From: JAQWRV01 sp045564915
GTDB taxonomy: Bacteria; Pseudomonadota; Alphaproteobacteria; Rhodospirillales; Rhodospirillaceae
Direction: 5' to 3'
NCBI GenBank assembly: GCA_045564915.1
Contig: JBJLGL010000014.1
Span: 62,001-126,000 of the forward strand
DNA: 64,000 bases
How positions within the stretch are numbered: the stretch's first letter is position 1; each line of letters opens with the position of its first letter. Of this stretch, positions 42,546 through 51,843 are shown one piece after another. The position numbers were made by a program, and so were the translations under genes. The notes under the pieces are model-generated. The model ran no database searches, was not told the origin of the DNA, and was given only the letters and a program-made list of their open reading frames with translations.

Positions 42546-43934
42546 TTGACGATTCCCAAGAACAAAATAAACACCCCTGTAGGTGCCAGAAGTCTATCGA
42601 CCCCTTTTCAGCTGGGTTTCGGTATAGGGCAAGTCGGTGGATCGATTCTATCTAATACCCCAGCGCTGATCCTGCTGTTCTTTATGACGGATGTCTTGGC
42701 TATTCCTCCAGCATTGGCTGGCTTAGCTGTGTTCATCCCAAAAGCTTGGGTCATTTTTTTTGACCCGCTGATGGGCCGTATTTCAGACAACACACGCAGC
42801 CGTTGGGGCCGCCGCCGGCCCTACCTACTTGCTGGTGCGCTCGGTTGTGGCGTCGGTTTTTATTTTCTATTTAACGTCCCAGCATACGATAATGTGACTG
42901 CACGCTTGGTATACATGACCTTAATGTTCACCCTGGTGTCGACAGCCTTTTCCGTATTCTCCGTGCCATATTTAGCTAAAGCATCAGAAATCGCTCCCGG
43001 ATACAAAGGGCGCACGACGATTATGGCTTACCGTATCGCATTTCAATCTGTTGGGATCCTTCTGGGAATCGGTATGGTTAAGTATCTAGTCGAATGGGGG
43101 GGCGGGGGATTAGCCGGCTACACATTCATGGGAGCAGTTCTAGGTGCCGTCTGTATGTGCTCAATGCTGTCTCCCTATTTTGCCACACGTAATGTGCCTA
43201 TAGAGACAATAGAAAAACAGTCAGGGCCGTTACGCGATCAAGTAAGAACAGCGCTTGAGAATAAGCCATACCTTATTCTAGCTATGGCGGTGATTCTATA
43301 TTGGGTAGCCGCTAGCTGCGTATATGCTGGCCTACCTTATATGTTTGACTACATCATTCTCGGATCAGCCGGTTTACTTTTTGAAATGGCTCTCTACATG
43401 ACCTTGGCTGGCTTTGTTGCAATACCAGCATGGACTTGGCTAGCGGGACGAATTGGCAAAAAGCAGACCTATTACATTTCTATGTTAGCATATTGTGTAA
43501 CTCTATTGTCTTGGATCCTCGCAGAGCCGAACCAGGATGTATTGGTTATCGCCCGCGGGGTCTTAGTTGGGCTAACAAATACCGGTCTATTGATGACTGC
43601 GGTGGCAATGTTGCCGGACACAATTGAATTCGACTATGTTTGCACAGGGCTCCGCCGTGAGGGAATTTTTTCCGGATTCTGGATGGCAATTGAGAAAGCG
43701 GGGAATGCACTAGGAGCATTAGTTGTAGGCTTGGTGCTCTCCTTTACGGGCTTTGTCGAATCTGCTGGAGGTGTGCAAGTTGAACAGACCGATCAGGCAC
43801 TAAGCGGGATTCTAATTGCCTATGCCGTGACCCCTGTAATGCTGATGCTCTTAAGTTTGATCATACTGCGCTCATACAACCTGGATGAACGCTCATTAAA
43901 AGATATGCAGGATACTGTACATACCGTCAAATAG
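42546..43934 (+). CDS. MFS transporter of the GPH (MelB-like) cation-symporter family
   Basis: 462 residues, about 12 hydrophobic segments. The cytoplasmic loop DPLMGRISDNTRSRWGRRRP is the GPH/MelB signature (D-x3-G-x3-D-x4-R-x-GRRRP). GPH members import sugars or other polyhydroxy solutes with Na+ or H+. The start is a TTG at 42546; the ATG at 42535 runs into a stop, and no other start suits the family. It lies 51 bp after the companion gene, probably on the same transcript. Confidence 0.9.
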   Translation: MTIPKNKINTPVGARSLSTPFQLGFGIGQVGGSILSNTPALILLFFMTDVLAIPPALAGLAVFIPKAWVIFFDPLMGRISDNTRSRWGRRRPYLLAGALGCGVGFYFLFNVPAYDNVTARLVYMTLMFTLVSTAFSVFSVPYLAKASEIAPGYKGRTTIMAYRIAFQSVGILLGIGMVKYLVEWGGGGLAGYTFMGAVLGAVCMCSMLSPYFATRNVPIETIEKQSGPLRDQVRTALENKPYLILAMAVILYWVAASCVYAGLPYMFDYIILGSAGLLFEMALYMTLAGFVAIPAWTWLAGRIGKKQTYYISMLAYCVTLLSWILAEPNQDVLVIARGVLVGLTNTGLLMTAVAMLPDTIEFDYVCTGLRREGIFSGFWMAIEKAGNALGALVVGLVLSFTGFVESAGGVQVEQTDQALSGILIAYAVTPVMLMLLSLIILRSYNLDERSLKDMQDTVHTVK

Positions 43935-44040
43935 CGGCCTTTAAACTTCATATGACAAAGTATTAAGTTGGCACAGCCTTTCATTCTTGGCTAAAGAGTG
44001 GTTGCTATCCGTTTATTAATTGCTCGAAGAGTTGTGATCT

Positions 44041-44589
44041 ATGCCAATTCTTAATTCGCTAAATATGCCAAGAAATGTGTTCTGGGGTTTTATCCTTGTC
44101 GGTTTTATTCCTGGCAATATCCAGACTGCTATGGCCAACATCGGGCTAGACATAAAGAGCTATGGTAGCGCCCAGCACCTTATCTGTATGCGCAAAGAAG
44201 CTATAGCCATCGACCGAGACCCTGTCTTCCGTTTGAAAGTTTCAAGAACGAATATGACAGAAGAATACACCTACCGGGAAGGCAGAGTTGGAGGGGCAAA
44301 AACTAAATTCCTTCTTAGGGTTGGGGGAGATGTGACTTGCAAGATTAGACCGTCTAAGCGCAAAGAAGCTGTTCCTTTTCGCAAATTTGAAGGCATAAAT
44401 GAACTGACCTGCACTGATAACGAAGTGCTAATTGTAAGAAGGGTTAATACCATAAACTTGGTTGAGCGAGGAACAGAGAAGTCCTTAATATATGAATACA
44501 ACATCCACGATGGCCCCCCCACCCAGCAAAAAGTTTATCTTTCGCCGGATGGAGCAAACTGCAACATTCGTTTTCTTCGCATGAAATAG
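44041..44589 (+). CDS. secreted protein of unknown function with four cysteines
   Basis: 182 residues. The hydrophobic stretch NVFWGFILVGFIPGNIQTAMA looks like a signal peptide with cleavage after AMA. The mature part is basic and beta-rich with cysteines in LICMRK, VTCKI, LTCTDN and ANCNIRF, so two disulfides are likely in the periplasm or outside. No domain recognised. A 106-bp gap separates it from the MFS gene, so it may be independent. Confidence 0.65.
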   Translation: MPILNSLNMPRNVFWGFILVGFIPGNIQTAMANIGLDIKSYGSAQHLICMRKEAIAIDRDPVFRLKVSRTNMTEEYTYREGRVGGAKTKFLLRVGGDVTCKIRPSKRKEAVPFRKFEGINELTCTDNEVLIVRRVNTINLVERGTEKSLIYEYNIHDGPPTQQKVYLSPDGANCNIRFLRMK

Positions 44590-44609
44590 GATTGATTGAC
44601 TCCTATTTA

Positions 44610-45128
44610 TCATATCACTTCTTCAGGCTCGCCCAGCCATTTCTCCGGTTTATCGTCCCGTGTCAGATCCCACTCAATGAGGTTTATGAGGGCACCATCG
44701 GGATCACGAAATATCATTTCTCGCTGTTTGACATATCCGCGCAGCCGCAGCGGCTTAGCCGCACTTATAATAGCATGTCCGCCTGCATTCAGTTTAGCGG
44801 TAACAACATCAAGATCGTCGCAATAAAATACCATACAAACCTCTCCCCTGTTCATTCCGCTTGAGGCCCTTTCCACAGATGGCGGTTGTGGATTAGTCAA
44901 CTCAAAAAGTCCAACCATCCCGTATTCAGGCTGACCCTTGCGTTTAAGAATGCAGGCGCGGGTAACCGTTGTTGCGGGCACCGCCATCACCTCGGCGATG
45001 TTGCCCTCGCTCAGTTCTCCCTCAACAAAAACATCGTGAAGATCAAGAATCTCTTCATAGAAGGTTTTGCTCCGATCCAAATCTGAAACCATGAGCGCAG
45101 CCCGAATCATAGGACTAAAAGCTGGCAT
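44610..45128 (-). CDS. VOC (glyoxalase/dioxygenase fold) family protein
   Basis: 172 residues with paired beta-alpha-beta-beta-beta modules. ALMVSDLDRSKTFYEEILDL opens the first, and IFRDPDGALINLIEW closes the second. Metal-ligand positions typical of glyoxalases cannot be confirmed, so the chemistry is open. Last gene of a minus-strand set with the LLM oxidoreductase (18 bp upstream) and a CoA-ester lyase. Confidence 0.85.
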   Translation of the reverse strand: MPAFSPMIRAALMVSDLDRSKTFYEEILDLHDVFVEGELSEGNIAEVMAVPATTVTRACILKRKGQPEYGMVGLFELTNPQPPSVERASSGMNRGEVCMVFYCDDLDVVTAKLNAGGHAIISAAKPLRLRGYVKQREMIFRDPDGALINLIEWDLTRDDKPEKWLGEPEEVI

Positions 45129-45146
45129 TCTTAATCTCCTGTGCCT

Positions 45147-46163
45147 CTAAGAAGCGTTCTTAGCCGATAAATCAAAAATATCAGCTAGCAATTCATATGA
45201 GCGGATACGAGCGTTAAAGTCGTGCGTGATTGTCACAACCATTATTTCTTCTAGCCCACAACATTGAGCAAGCCTCTCTAACCCTTCCTTGACAGCTTGA
45301 GGATCGCCGACAAGTCCTGTCTTATTGGCTGAGTCAGCGACAAGGCGTTCCCTATCAGTGTATTTATAATGTTTGGCTTCCTCTGGGGTGGGATAAGGAC
45401 CCAACGCACCTTTGGCTAACTGAAGACGCCACAGCTTTCGGCTTAAGGCCAGATACTCGGCCTCTTCTTGCGTTTCAGCACAAATTACACCCACACACAT
45501 ATTGGCTTTTGGCGCACTCAGAGTATCAGAAGCCTGCCATGCATTTCGGTATGTATCGAGCATAGCCTCTGCACCATCAGGGTAAATGAAATGGGCGAAC
45601 GAGTAGGGTAATCCAAATTGGGCAGCCAGCTTCGCACTCTCCTCAGAAGAGCCAAGCAGCCAAAGCTCTGGCGGTACGGGCGGTACTGGTGTCACCTTCA
45701 CTTGCGCCAGTGCCGCATTGGCGGGCTCACTACCAGTTAGAAAGGCTTTTAGGTCGAGGACCTTAGTTGGATAGTATTCGACTCCAATATTAGAGCCATA
45801 GGCCATACCAATGGTCGTGAGTTGATCACCCCCGGGAGCCCGGCCGAGACCGACGTCGATACGACCTGGGTACATGGTAGCTAGCAGCGCAAAATTTTCA
45901 GCTACCTTTAAAGGACTATAGTGACTCAACATCACACCACCTGAACCGACTCGTATAGTCGATGTTAGGTCGGCAACACGGGCTATAAGAATTTCAGGCG
46001 AGCAGCCTGCTAAGCCTTCAGTGCCATGATGCTCTGCCAGCCAGTATCTGTGATAGCCCATCCGCTCGGTAGCCTGCGCCAATACTAGTGTTTCCTCAAT
46101 AGCCTGTGCCGCCGTGCCGCCAGAGCGAATTGGCGTTTGGTCTAGCACGCTGAGAGTCACCAT
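45147..46163 (-). CDS. LLM class flavin-dependent oxidoreductase
   Basis: 338 residues of the luciferase-like monooxygenase TIM barrel, MsnO8-like group. Markers are YHRYWLAEHHGTEGLAGCSPEILIARVA, TIRVGSGGVMLSHYSPLKVAENF, and GLGRAPGGD. Such enzymes use FMN or F420 to oxidise varied organic substrates. Between the CoA-ester lyase gene (4-bp gap) and the VOC gene, in one operon. Confidence 0.92.
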   Translation of the reverse strand: MVTLSVLDQTPIRSGGTAAQAIEETLVLAQATERMGYHRYWLAEHHGTEGLAGCSPEILIARVADLTSTIRVGSGGVMLSHYSPLKVAENFALLATMYPGRIDVGLGRAPGGDQLTTIGMAYGSNIGVEYYPTKVLDLKAFLTGSEPANAALAQVKVTPVPPVPPELWLLGSSEESAKLAAQFGLPYSFAHFIYPDGAEAMLDTYRNAWQASDTLSAPKANMCVGVICAETQEEAEYLALSRKLWRLQLAKGALGPYPTPEEAKHYKYTDRERLVADSANKTGLVGDPQAVKEGLERLAQCCGLEEIMVVTITHDFNARIRSYELLADIFDLSAKNAS

Positions 46164-46167
46164 AGGT

Positions 46168-47055
46168 CTAAATTCCTATCTGATCATTTATAGCGGCAAT
46201 ACTTTCTGCACGAGAGATCAGCTGCTTGGCTTGTTGTACATGTAGCACTTCAATTATTTTGCCATCGAGTGTAATCACGCCGGTGCCTTTACCTTGGGCG
46301 TCTTGGTGAGCAGCAATTAATCTCCTAGCATAGACTAATTCTTCGACAGATGGAGAGAAGGTCTCATTGGCTACAGTAATTTGTTTGGGGTGAACCAAGG
46401 TTTTACCATCAAATCCAAAGTCGCGCCCCTGGGCACAAGCTAAGGCAAATCCAGCCTCATCTTTGAGATCAACGTGAACGCCATCAAGCGCTATTAAAGC
46501 ATGAGCTCGGGCTACAAGAATTATATTTTGTAAAGCTATTAGCATTGTACCGCGGTCAGCCGGATGGGCGCACTGCAGATCTTTGGCAAGGTCCGCCGTG
46601 CCGGCACAATAACCGACAAGCCGATTTGATGATTTTGCAATCGCATCAGCTGCCAAAATACCACTTGCTGTTTCCATCATAACCCAAATAGGCAACTCAG
46701 CAGACGCACCGTATCGGGTAAGGACTGAATCAACGGCTTGGAGTTCTGTAGGCGAAGAAACTTTTGGAATAAGGACACCATCAGCCTCTGATTTAGCGAC
46801 GGCTTGCAAATCCTCTTGTCCCCAGGGAGTATCTAATGAATTAACCCGGATCAGACACTCACGGTGGCCATAAGACCCTGAACAGGTAGCAGCAATAGCC
46901 GCTTCACGTGCACCAGCCTTTGCGTTAGGGGCGACCGCATCTTCCAAATCAAAAATTAGGGAGTCAGCAGGTAGTTCTTTTGCCTTCTCCAATGCACGCG
47001 GATTTGAGGCTGGCATATATAGAACACTGCGACGAGGACGATTTTTGATTAGCAT
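46168..47055 (-). CDS. HpcH/HpaI aldolase-citrate lyase family CoA-ester lyase
   Basis: About 295 residues. The ATG at 47055 has AGGA at the right distance; a TTG at 47061 is poorly placed. It has SVLYMPASNPRALEKA, the metal-binding loop LIFDLEDAV, GVLIPKVSS, WVMMETASGIL and GKTLVHPKQI, the CitE/malyl-CoA lyase pattern. By family it cleaves or forms 3-hydroxyacyl-CoA thioesters such as malyl-CoA or citramalyl-CoA; the actual substrate is unknown. First gene of the set with LLM and VOC. Confidence 0.9.
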   Translation of the reverse strand: MLIKNRPRRSVLYMPASNPRALEKAKELPADSLIFDLEDAVAPNAKAGAREAAIAATCSGSYGHRECLIRVNSLDTPWGQEDLQAVAKSEADGVLIPKVSSPTELQAVDSVLTRYGASAELPIWVMMETASGILAADAIAKSSNRLVGYCAGTADLAKDLQCAHPADRGTMLIALQNIILVARAHALIALDGVHVDLKDEAGFALACAQGRDFGFDGKTLVHPKQITVANETFSPSVEELVYARRLIAAHQDAQGKGTGVITLDGKIIEVLHVQQAKQLISRAESIAAINDQIGI

Positions 47056-47145
47056 TAGCAATCCTGGTGAGAAGAAAAAATTTTACACTGCTTCTTCTTA
47101 ACCTTTAATGTTGCAATAGCAGCAGGCATCCACACTAAAGACTTA

Positions 47146-48216
47146 TTAGTCGCCCACACCGAGATAATCGCGCACCAGCACCTCAGCAATTTGCACTGCG
47201 TTCAGAGCCGCACCCTTTCGCAAGTTATCAGATACACACCAGAACGATAGTCCGTTATCTACGGTTGAATCCGCGCGAATACGCGAGACGTAGACAGGGT
47301 CTTCCCCAGACACTTCAGCTGGCGTTACGTAGCCTTCGTCGCGACGGTAGTCTATCACCGTTATCCCAGAAGCTTTCCTGAGAACATCGTGTACTGCCTT
47401 TTCATCAATCGGCTGTGTGGTTTCTATATTAACATATTCTGCATGGCCGATAAATGTGGGAACACGAGCACAGTTGGCGTGTACCTTGATTCTGGGATCA
47501 ATGATCTTCTTTGTCTCGACCATCATCTTCCATTCTTCCTTAGTTGCACCATCTTCCATAAAATCGTCGATATGTGGAATGACATTAAAAGCAATTTGTT
47601 TGGTATAAACAGCCCTTGATTCCCCTATCGGCTGGTTGACGTAAATGCCCTTCGTCTGGTTGAACAACTCATCCATCCCATCCTTACCGGTGCCCGAGGT
47701 GGACTGATAGGTTGACACAACTACCCGCTCTATACCAAAAGCGTCATGGAGCGGCTTAAGCACTGTTACCATCTGGATGGTTGAACAGTTCGGGTTTGCA
47801 ATAATGCCCTTTTTGGTATACCCGGCGATAGCGTCCGCATTCACCTCAGGGACGATCAATGGAACGTCCGGATCCATACGGAAATGGGATGTGTTGTCGA
47901 TAACTACAGCGCCCGCCTTAGCCGCACGTGGACTGTGCTCGGCAGACACAGGTGCCCCTGGAGATGACAGCACAATATCTACACCCTTAAAATCAAAGTC
48001 CTTGAGGTTTTGGACCTTGATAACCTCATCCTCACCATACGATACTTCTGTCCCTAGAGAGCGCTCTGATGCCAAGGCAAAAATGTGCTCCGCCGGAAAC
48101 TGGCGCTCCCAAAGTGTTGTTAACACTTCGCGGCCGACATTGCCGGTTGCTCCGACGATAGCAACCACATAGCCGCGCTTATATTTTCTGTTCTTAGGGT
48201 CATCAAGCATGATCAT
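47146..48216 (-). CDS. asd: aspartate-semialdehyde dehydrogenase
   Basis: 356 residues, or 354 if the second ATG (48210, better spaced from AGAAGAG) is used. NADP site VAIVGATGNVGREVL, catalytic Cys144 in NPNCSTIQMV, and VVSTYQSTSGTG are all present. It reduces aspartyl phosphate to the semialdehyde for lysine, threonine and methionine synthesis. The N-terminus is about 15 residues longer than typical. It follows leuCDB in the same direction, but a plus-strand gene lies between. Confidence 0.97.
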   Translation of the reverse strand: MIMLDDPKNRKYKRGYVVAIVGATGNVGREVLTTLWERQFPAEHIFALASERSLGTEVSYGEDEVIKVQNLKDFDFKGVDIVLSSPGAPVSAEHSPRAAKAGAVVIDNTSHFRMDPDVPLIVPEVNADAIAGYTKKGIIANPNCSTIQMVTVLKPLHDAFGIERVVVSTYQSTSGTGKDGMDELFNQTKGIYVNQPIGESRAVYTKQIAFNVIPHIDDFMEDGATKEEWKMMVETKKIIDPRIKVHANCARVPTFIGHAEYVNIETTQPIDEKAVHDVLRKASGITVIDYRRDEGYVTPAEVSGEDPVYVSRIRADSTVDNGLSFWCVSDNLRKGAALNAVQIAEVLVRDYLGVGD

Positions 48217-48302
48217 CTCTTCTGTCTTGCACCTGTTATTTCAGCCAGGCAAGCTTATGGGGCGCCTCAATACGCCGAACCGCCGAACAAAACAAGGAAC
48301 CC

Positions 48303-48656
48303 GTGAGGATTATTGTGTCAGAGAATACCCAGGATAAATTCACAAACTACACTGAATTTTGGCCCTATTACTTGCGGGAACATAGTGTTTCTGCGACCCG
48401 GGCCTTGCATTACCTAGGTACATCCCTGGCATTGTTAAGTATAGCTCTTGGTATGTTCACCGAACCGGCTTGGCTCTTAGCCGCACCATTTATGGGCTAT
48501 GGATTCGCCTGGTTTGCTCATTTTTTTGTGGAGCACAATAAACCAGCAACCCTTACTTATCCTGCATGGTCTCTTTACAGCGACTTCCGAATGTTCGGTT
48601 TGTGGTTGATAGGACGTTTAAAACCCCATTTGGAAGCGGCTGGTGTCAACCACTAA
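48303..48656 (+). CDS. DUF962 (Mpo1-like) membrane protein
   Basis: 117 residues with a GTG start (48303; a second GTG at 48315 also fits). The family pattern is clear: FWPYYLREHSVSATRALHYLGT, two hydrophobic helices (about 42-58, 60-80), then WFAHFFVEHNKPATLTYPAWSLYSDFRMF. The yeast homologue Mpo1 is an iron-dependent dioxygenase acting on 2-hydroxy fatty acids; a similar lipid role here is inference. Its stop codon overlaps that of convergent leuB. Confidence 0.9.
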   Translation: MRIIVSENTQDKFTNYTEFWPYYLREHSVSATRALHYLGTSLALLSIALGMFTEPAWLLAAPFMGYGFAWFAHFFVEHNKPATLTYPAWSLYSDFRMFGLWLIGRLKPHLEAAGVNH

Positions 48657-49762
48657 CCCGCAAGAACCTCCATTTCTTTCAGCACAGCATCGCCCATTTC
48701 AACCGTGCCTACAGGGTTTATGCCCTCACCAGCTATATCACCGGTACGAATATTTTTTCCAAGCACAACCTCAACCGCATTTTCAACTAGGTCAGCCTGA
48801 TCTTCCATTTCAAAGGAATAACGTAGCATCATTGACAGGGAGAGAATTTGCGCGAGTGGGTTGCACTTATTCTGCCCAGCAATGTCAGGCGCAGAACCAT
48901 GCACTGGCTCGTATAAGGCCGGCTGCCGCCCATTATCGCCTACCGCCCCCAAACTTGCTGAAGGTAGCATGCCTAGCGAACCAGTTAACATGGCAGCCAG
49001 GTCAGAGAGAATGTCACCAAATAGATTGTCCGTTAGAATTACATCAAACTGCTTAGGCGCGCGCACAAGCTGCATTGAACAGTTGTCTACAAACATGTGG
49101 CTAAGCTCAATGTCCGTGTAGTTTGTATCATGAAGCTTTGTTATTTCTTCGCGCCAAACAACACCACTTTCCATAACATTAGCTTTATCTACAGAGCAAA
49201 CTCGCTTGTCCCGCTTGCGGGCAAGCTCATAGGCCACATGCCCGATGCGAACGATTTCCTCTGTAGCATAGGCCTGTGTGTTGTAACCGCGCTGCCCTCT
49301 ATTGCCAAGATCCTCAATGCCACGAGGCTCGCCAAAGTAAATGCCGCCAATCAATTCGCGCACTATCATAATATTTAAGCTTTTGACTAACTCAGTCTTA
49401 AGAGCCGAAGCGCCCGACAAGGCATCAAACACAATGGCAGGACGCAGATTAGCAAATAGGCCCATACCTTGCCGCAGGCGTAGCAACCCTTTCTCGGGCC
49501 TCAGATCATAATCGACACCGTCCCACTGCGGTCCGCCAATAGAGCCAAAGAGAACTGCATCAGCCTCTAGAGCCAATTTAACTGTTTCATCAGTAAGAGG
49601 ATTGCCATAGGCGTCATAGGAGGCGCCACCCACCAGACCATCTTCTAGTTCAAAAGACGCAGCGCCAGTATCATTTAGCCAAGACAACACTCGGCGCGCT
49701 TGCATCATTACTTCTGGACCGACACAATCCCCGGCAAGAATAAGTATTTTGTTGTTGGCCAT
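48653..49762 (-). CDS. leuB: 3-isopropylmalate dehydrogenase
   Basis: 369 residues. Catalytic and NAD regions are recognisable: RLRQGMGLFANLRPA, YFGEPRGIE, DKANVMESGVVWRE, TDNLFGDILSDLAAML and EPVHGSAPDIAGQ. The N-terminal loop reads GDCVGPEV where most IPMDHs have GDGIGPE. It oxidatively decarboxylates 3-isopropylmalate in leucine synthesis. Follows leuD by 12 bp. Confidence 0.97.
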   Translation of the reverse strand: MANNKILILAGDCVGPEVMMQARRVLSWLNDTGAASFELEDGLVGGASYDAYGNPLTDETVKLALEADAVLFGSIGGPQWDGVDYDLRPEKGLLRLRQGMGLFANLRPAIVFDALSGASALKTELVKSLNIMIVRELIGGIYFGEPRGIEDLGNRGQRGYNTQAYATEEIVRIGHVAYELARKRDKRVCSVDKANVMESGVVWREEITKLHDTNYTDIELSHMFVDNCSMQLVRAPKQFDVILTDNLFGDILSDLAAMLTGSLGMLPSASLGAVGDNGRQPALYEPVHGSAPDIAGQNKCNPLAQILSLSMMLRYSFEMEDQADLVENAVEVVLGKNIRTGDIAGEGINPVGTVEMGDAVLKEMEVLAG

Positions 49763-49774
49763 GCCTTCACAGAT

Positions 49775-50377
49775 TCAGTTATACAGCCACGGCTGCTCGA
49801 CTTTCTGCTTCGATTCGAAAGCTTTGATTTTATCGATACGTTGCAGGGTCAGAGCAATATCGTCTAGACCGTTGAGCATATTGTGACGCCGGGTAGGATC
49901 AAGCTCAAAAGTTGTTTTCGACTCATTTGGAGCGGTGATTTCCATTCGCTCAAGATCGACAGTGAACTCTGCGCCATTCGCCTGCTTAGAGAGCACATCA
50001 ACCTGCTCCTGTGGCAGCGCTACGCATAAAATACCATTCTTAAAACAGTTATTATAAAAAATGTCGGCAAAACTTGGAGCAATAACGCAGCGTATACCAA
50101 AATCTAACAAGCCCCATGGCGCATGTTCTCTTGAAGAACCGCAGCCAAAATTCTTGCCGGCTATAAGAATCTTAGCATTGCGAAAAGGTCTTTTATTGAG
50201 AATAAATTCTGGTCTTTCTAACTCATTCTCATCGTAACGCATGTCGAAGAATGCAGCTTTGCCAAGACCAGTACGTTTTATAGTCTTGAGAAACTGCTTT
50301 GGCATGATCATGTCAGTGTCAACGTTGACCATTGGCAGGGGAGCGGCAACCCCGCTCAGAACAACAAAACTATCCAT
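49775..50377 (-). CDS. leuD: 3-isopropylmalate dehydratase small subunit
   Basis: 200 residues. NVDTDMIMPKQFLKTIKRTG near the start and GKNFGCGSSREHAPWGLLDFG, which contributes the active-site serine/arginine loop, are diagnostic. With LeuC it isomerises 2- to 3-isopropylmalate. Lies 15 bp after leuC. Confidence 0.97.
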   Translation of the reverse strand: MDSFVVLSGVAAPLPMVNVDTDMIMPKQFLKTIKRTGLGKAAFFDMRYDENELERPEFILNKRPFRNAKILIAGKNFGCGSSREHAPWGLLDFGIRCVIAPSFADIFYNNCFKNGILCVALPQEQVDVLSKQANGAEFTVDLERMEITAPNESKTTFELDPTRRHNMLNGLDDIALTLQRIDKIKAFESKQKVEQPWLYN

Positions 50378-50392
50378 AACTTAGCCTTTCTC

Positions 50393-51808
50393 TCATTGGG
50401 CCAATAGTTTGCGAACATCAGTTAGATGGCCCGTTACCGCTGCAGCTGCAGCCATGCCTGGGCTAAGAAGGTGGGTGCGTCCTCCACGGCCCTGACGGCC
50501 CTCAAAGTTTCTATTAGATGTGGAAGCGCACCGTTCTCCCGAATCCAGAACATCGGGGTTCATGCCAAGACACATAGAGCAACTTGGCTCTCGCCACTCT
50601 GCACCAGCATCTAGAAAAACCTGATCCAGGCCTTCTTCTTCCGCTTGATACTTAACCAAGCCAGAGCCTGGCACAATTAAGGCTGTCACGGAGCCTACAA
50701 CCTTACGATCCTTGAAGACTTTGGCAGCAGCCCGTAAATCTTCAATACGCCCATTAGTGCACGAGCCAATAAAGACTTTGTCTACTGGTAAACTTTCAAG
50801 GGGGGTCCCTGGTTTCAAGCCCATATATTCCAGAGAGCGCAGCACACTAGTTTGCTTATCAGTATCGTCAAAATCATCTGGCGCAGGAACAGATGCCGTG
50901 ATTGGTAAAACGTCTTCCGGTGAGGTGCCCCAGGTCACATGGGGAACAATATCATCAGCGCACAGAACAACCTCTTTATCAAAAACAGCGCCTTCATCTG
51001 ATCGAAGCCGCTTCCAATAAGCAATAGCCGCTTCCCAAGCAGCTCCTTTCGGCGCTCGCGGTTTACCTTTGAGATACTCAAATGTCTTCTCATCTGGCGC
51101 TATGAGACCAGCGCGTGCACCGCCCTCGATAGTCATATTGCAGACCGTCATTCGGCCTTCCATGGAAAGATCGGCTAAGGCTTCCCCCTGATATTCTATA
51201 ACATGGCCTGTACCACCAGCAGTACCGATGTGGCCAATTATAGCAAGCACAATGTCTTTTGCCGTAGTGCCTTCGGGCAGCTTACCATCTACCTTGACCC
51301 GCATATTCTTTGATTTTTTCATTAGCAATGTTTGCGTGGCTAATGTGTGCTCCACATCTGAAGTTCCAATGCCAAAGGCGAGCGCACCGAATGCTCCATG
51401 AGTTGCCGTATGGCTATCACCACAGACTATAGTCTTACCGGGTTGAGTCAGACCTTGCTCAGGCCCAATGATATGAACGATACCCTGACGAATATCATTC
51501 ATAGGGATGTATTCAACGCCAAAATCCTCGCAGTTCTTCTTTAGTGTTTCCAATTGTAATCGGCTTGCGGGATCATCTATTTTATTCAAGCGATCTGGGG
51601 TGCTGGGCACATTGTGATCTGGAACAGCGATAGTCTTATTGGGACAATGCAGATTGCGACCCGCCAAGCGTAATCCCTCATAAGCCTGAGGCGTTGTGAC
51701 TTCATGTGTTAGATGTAAGTCAATATAAATAAGGGCGGCACCATCCTCGTCCTGGTGAATGACGTGGCTCTCCCACAACTTATCATACAAGGTCTGCAGT
51801 TGGGTCAT
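50393..51808 (-). CDS. leuC: 3-isopropylmalate dehydratase large subunit
   Basis: 471 residues with aconitase-type cluster ligands in FIGSCTNGRIEDL and SCSMCLGMNPD, and substrate residues in CGDSHTATHGAFGALAFGIG. It carries the [4Fe-4S] cluster of isopropylmalate isomerase. First of leuC-leuD-leuB, and only 35 bp downstream of rplS, so it may be partly transcribed from the ribosomal genes. Confidence 0.98.
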   Translation of the reverse strand: MTQLQTLYDKLWESHVIHQDEDGAALIYIDLHLTHEVTTPQAYEGLRLAGRNLHCPNKTIAVPDHNVPSTPDRLNKIDDPASRLQLETLKKNCEDFGVEYIPMNDIRQGIVHIIGPEQGLTQPGKTIVCGDSHTATHGAFGALAFGIGTSDVEHTLATQTLLMKKSKNMRVKVDGKLPEGTTAKDIVLAIIGHIGTAGGTGHVIEYQGEALADLSMEGRMTVCNMTIEGGARAGLIAPDEKTFEYLKGKPRAPKGAAWEAAIAYWKRLRSDEGAVFDKEVVLCADDIVPHVTWGTSPEDVLPITASVPAPDDFDDTDKQTSVLRSLEYMGLKPGTPLESLPVDKVFIGSCTNGRIEDLRAAAKVFKDRKVVGSVTALIVPGSGLVKYQAEEEGLDQVFLDAGAEWREPSCSMCLGMNPDVLDSGERCASTSNRNFEGRQGRGGRTHLLSPGMAAAAAVTGHLTDVRKLLAQ

Positions 51809-51843
51809 GACAGCAACCTCAATGTATTATAACGCACAAAGCT

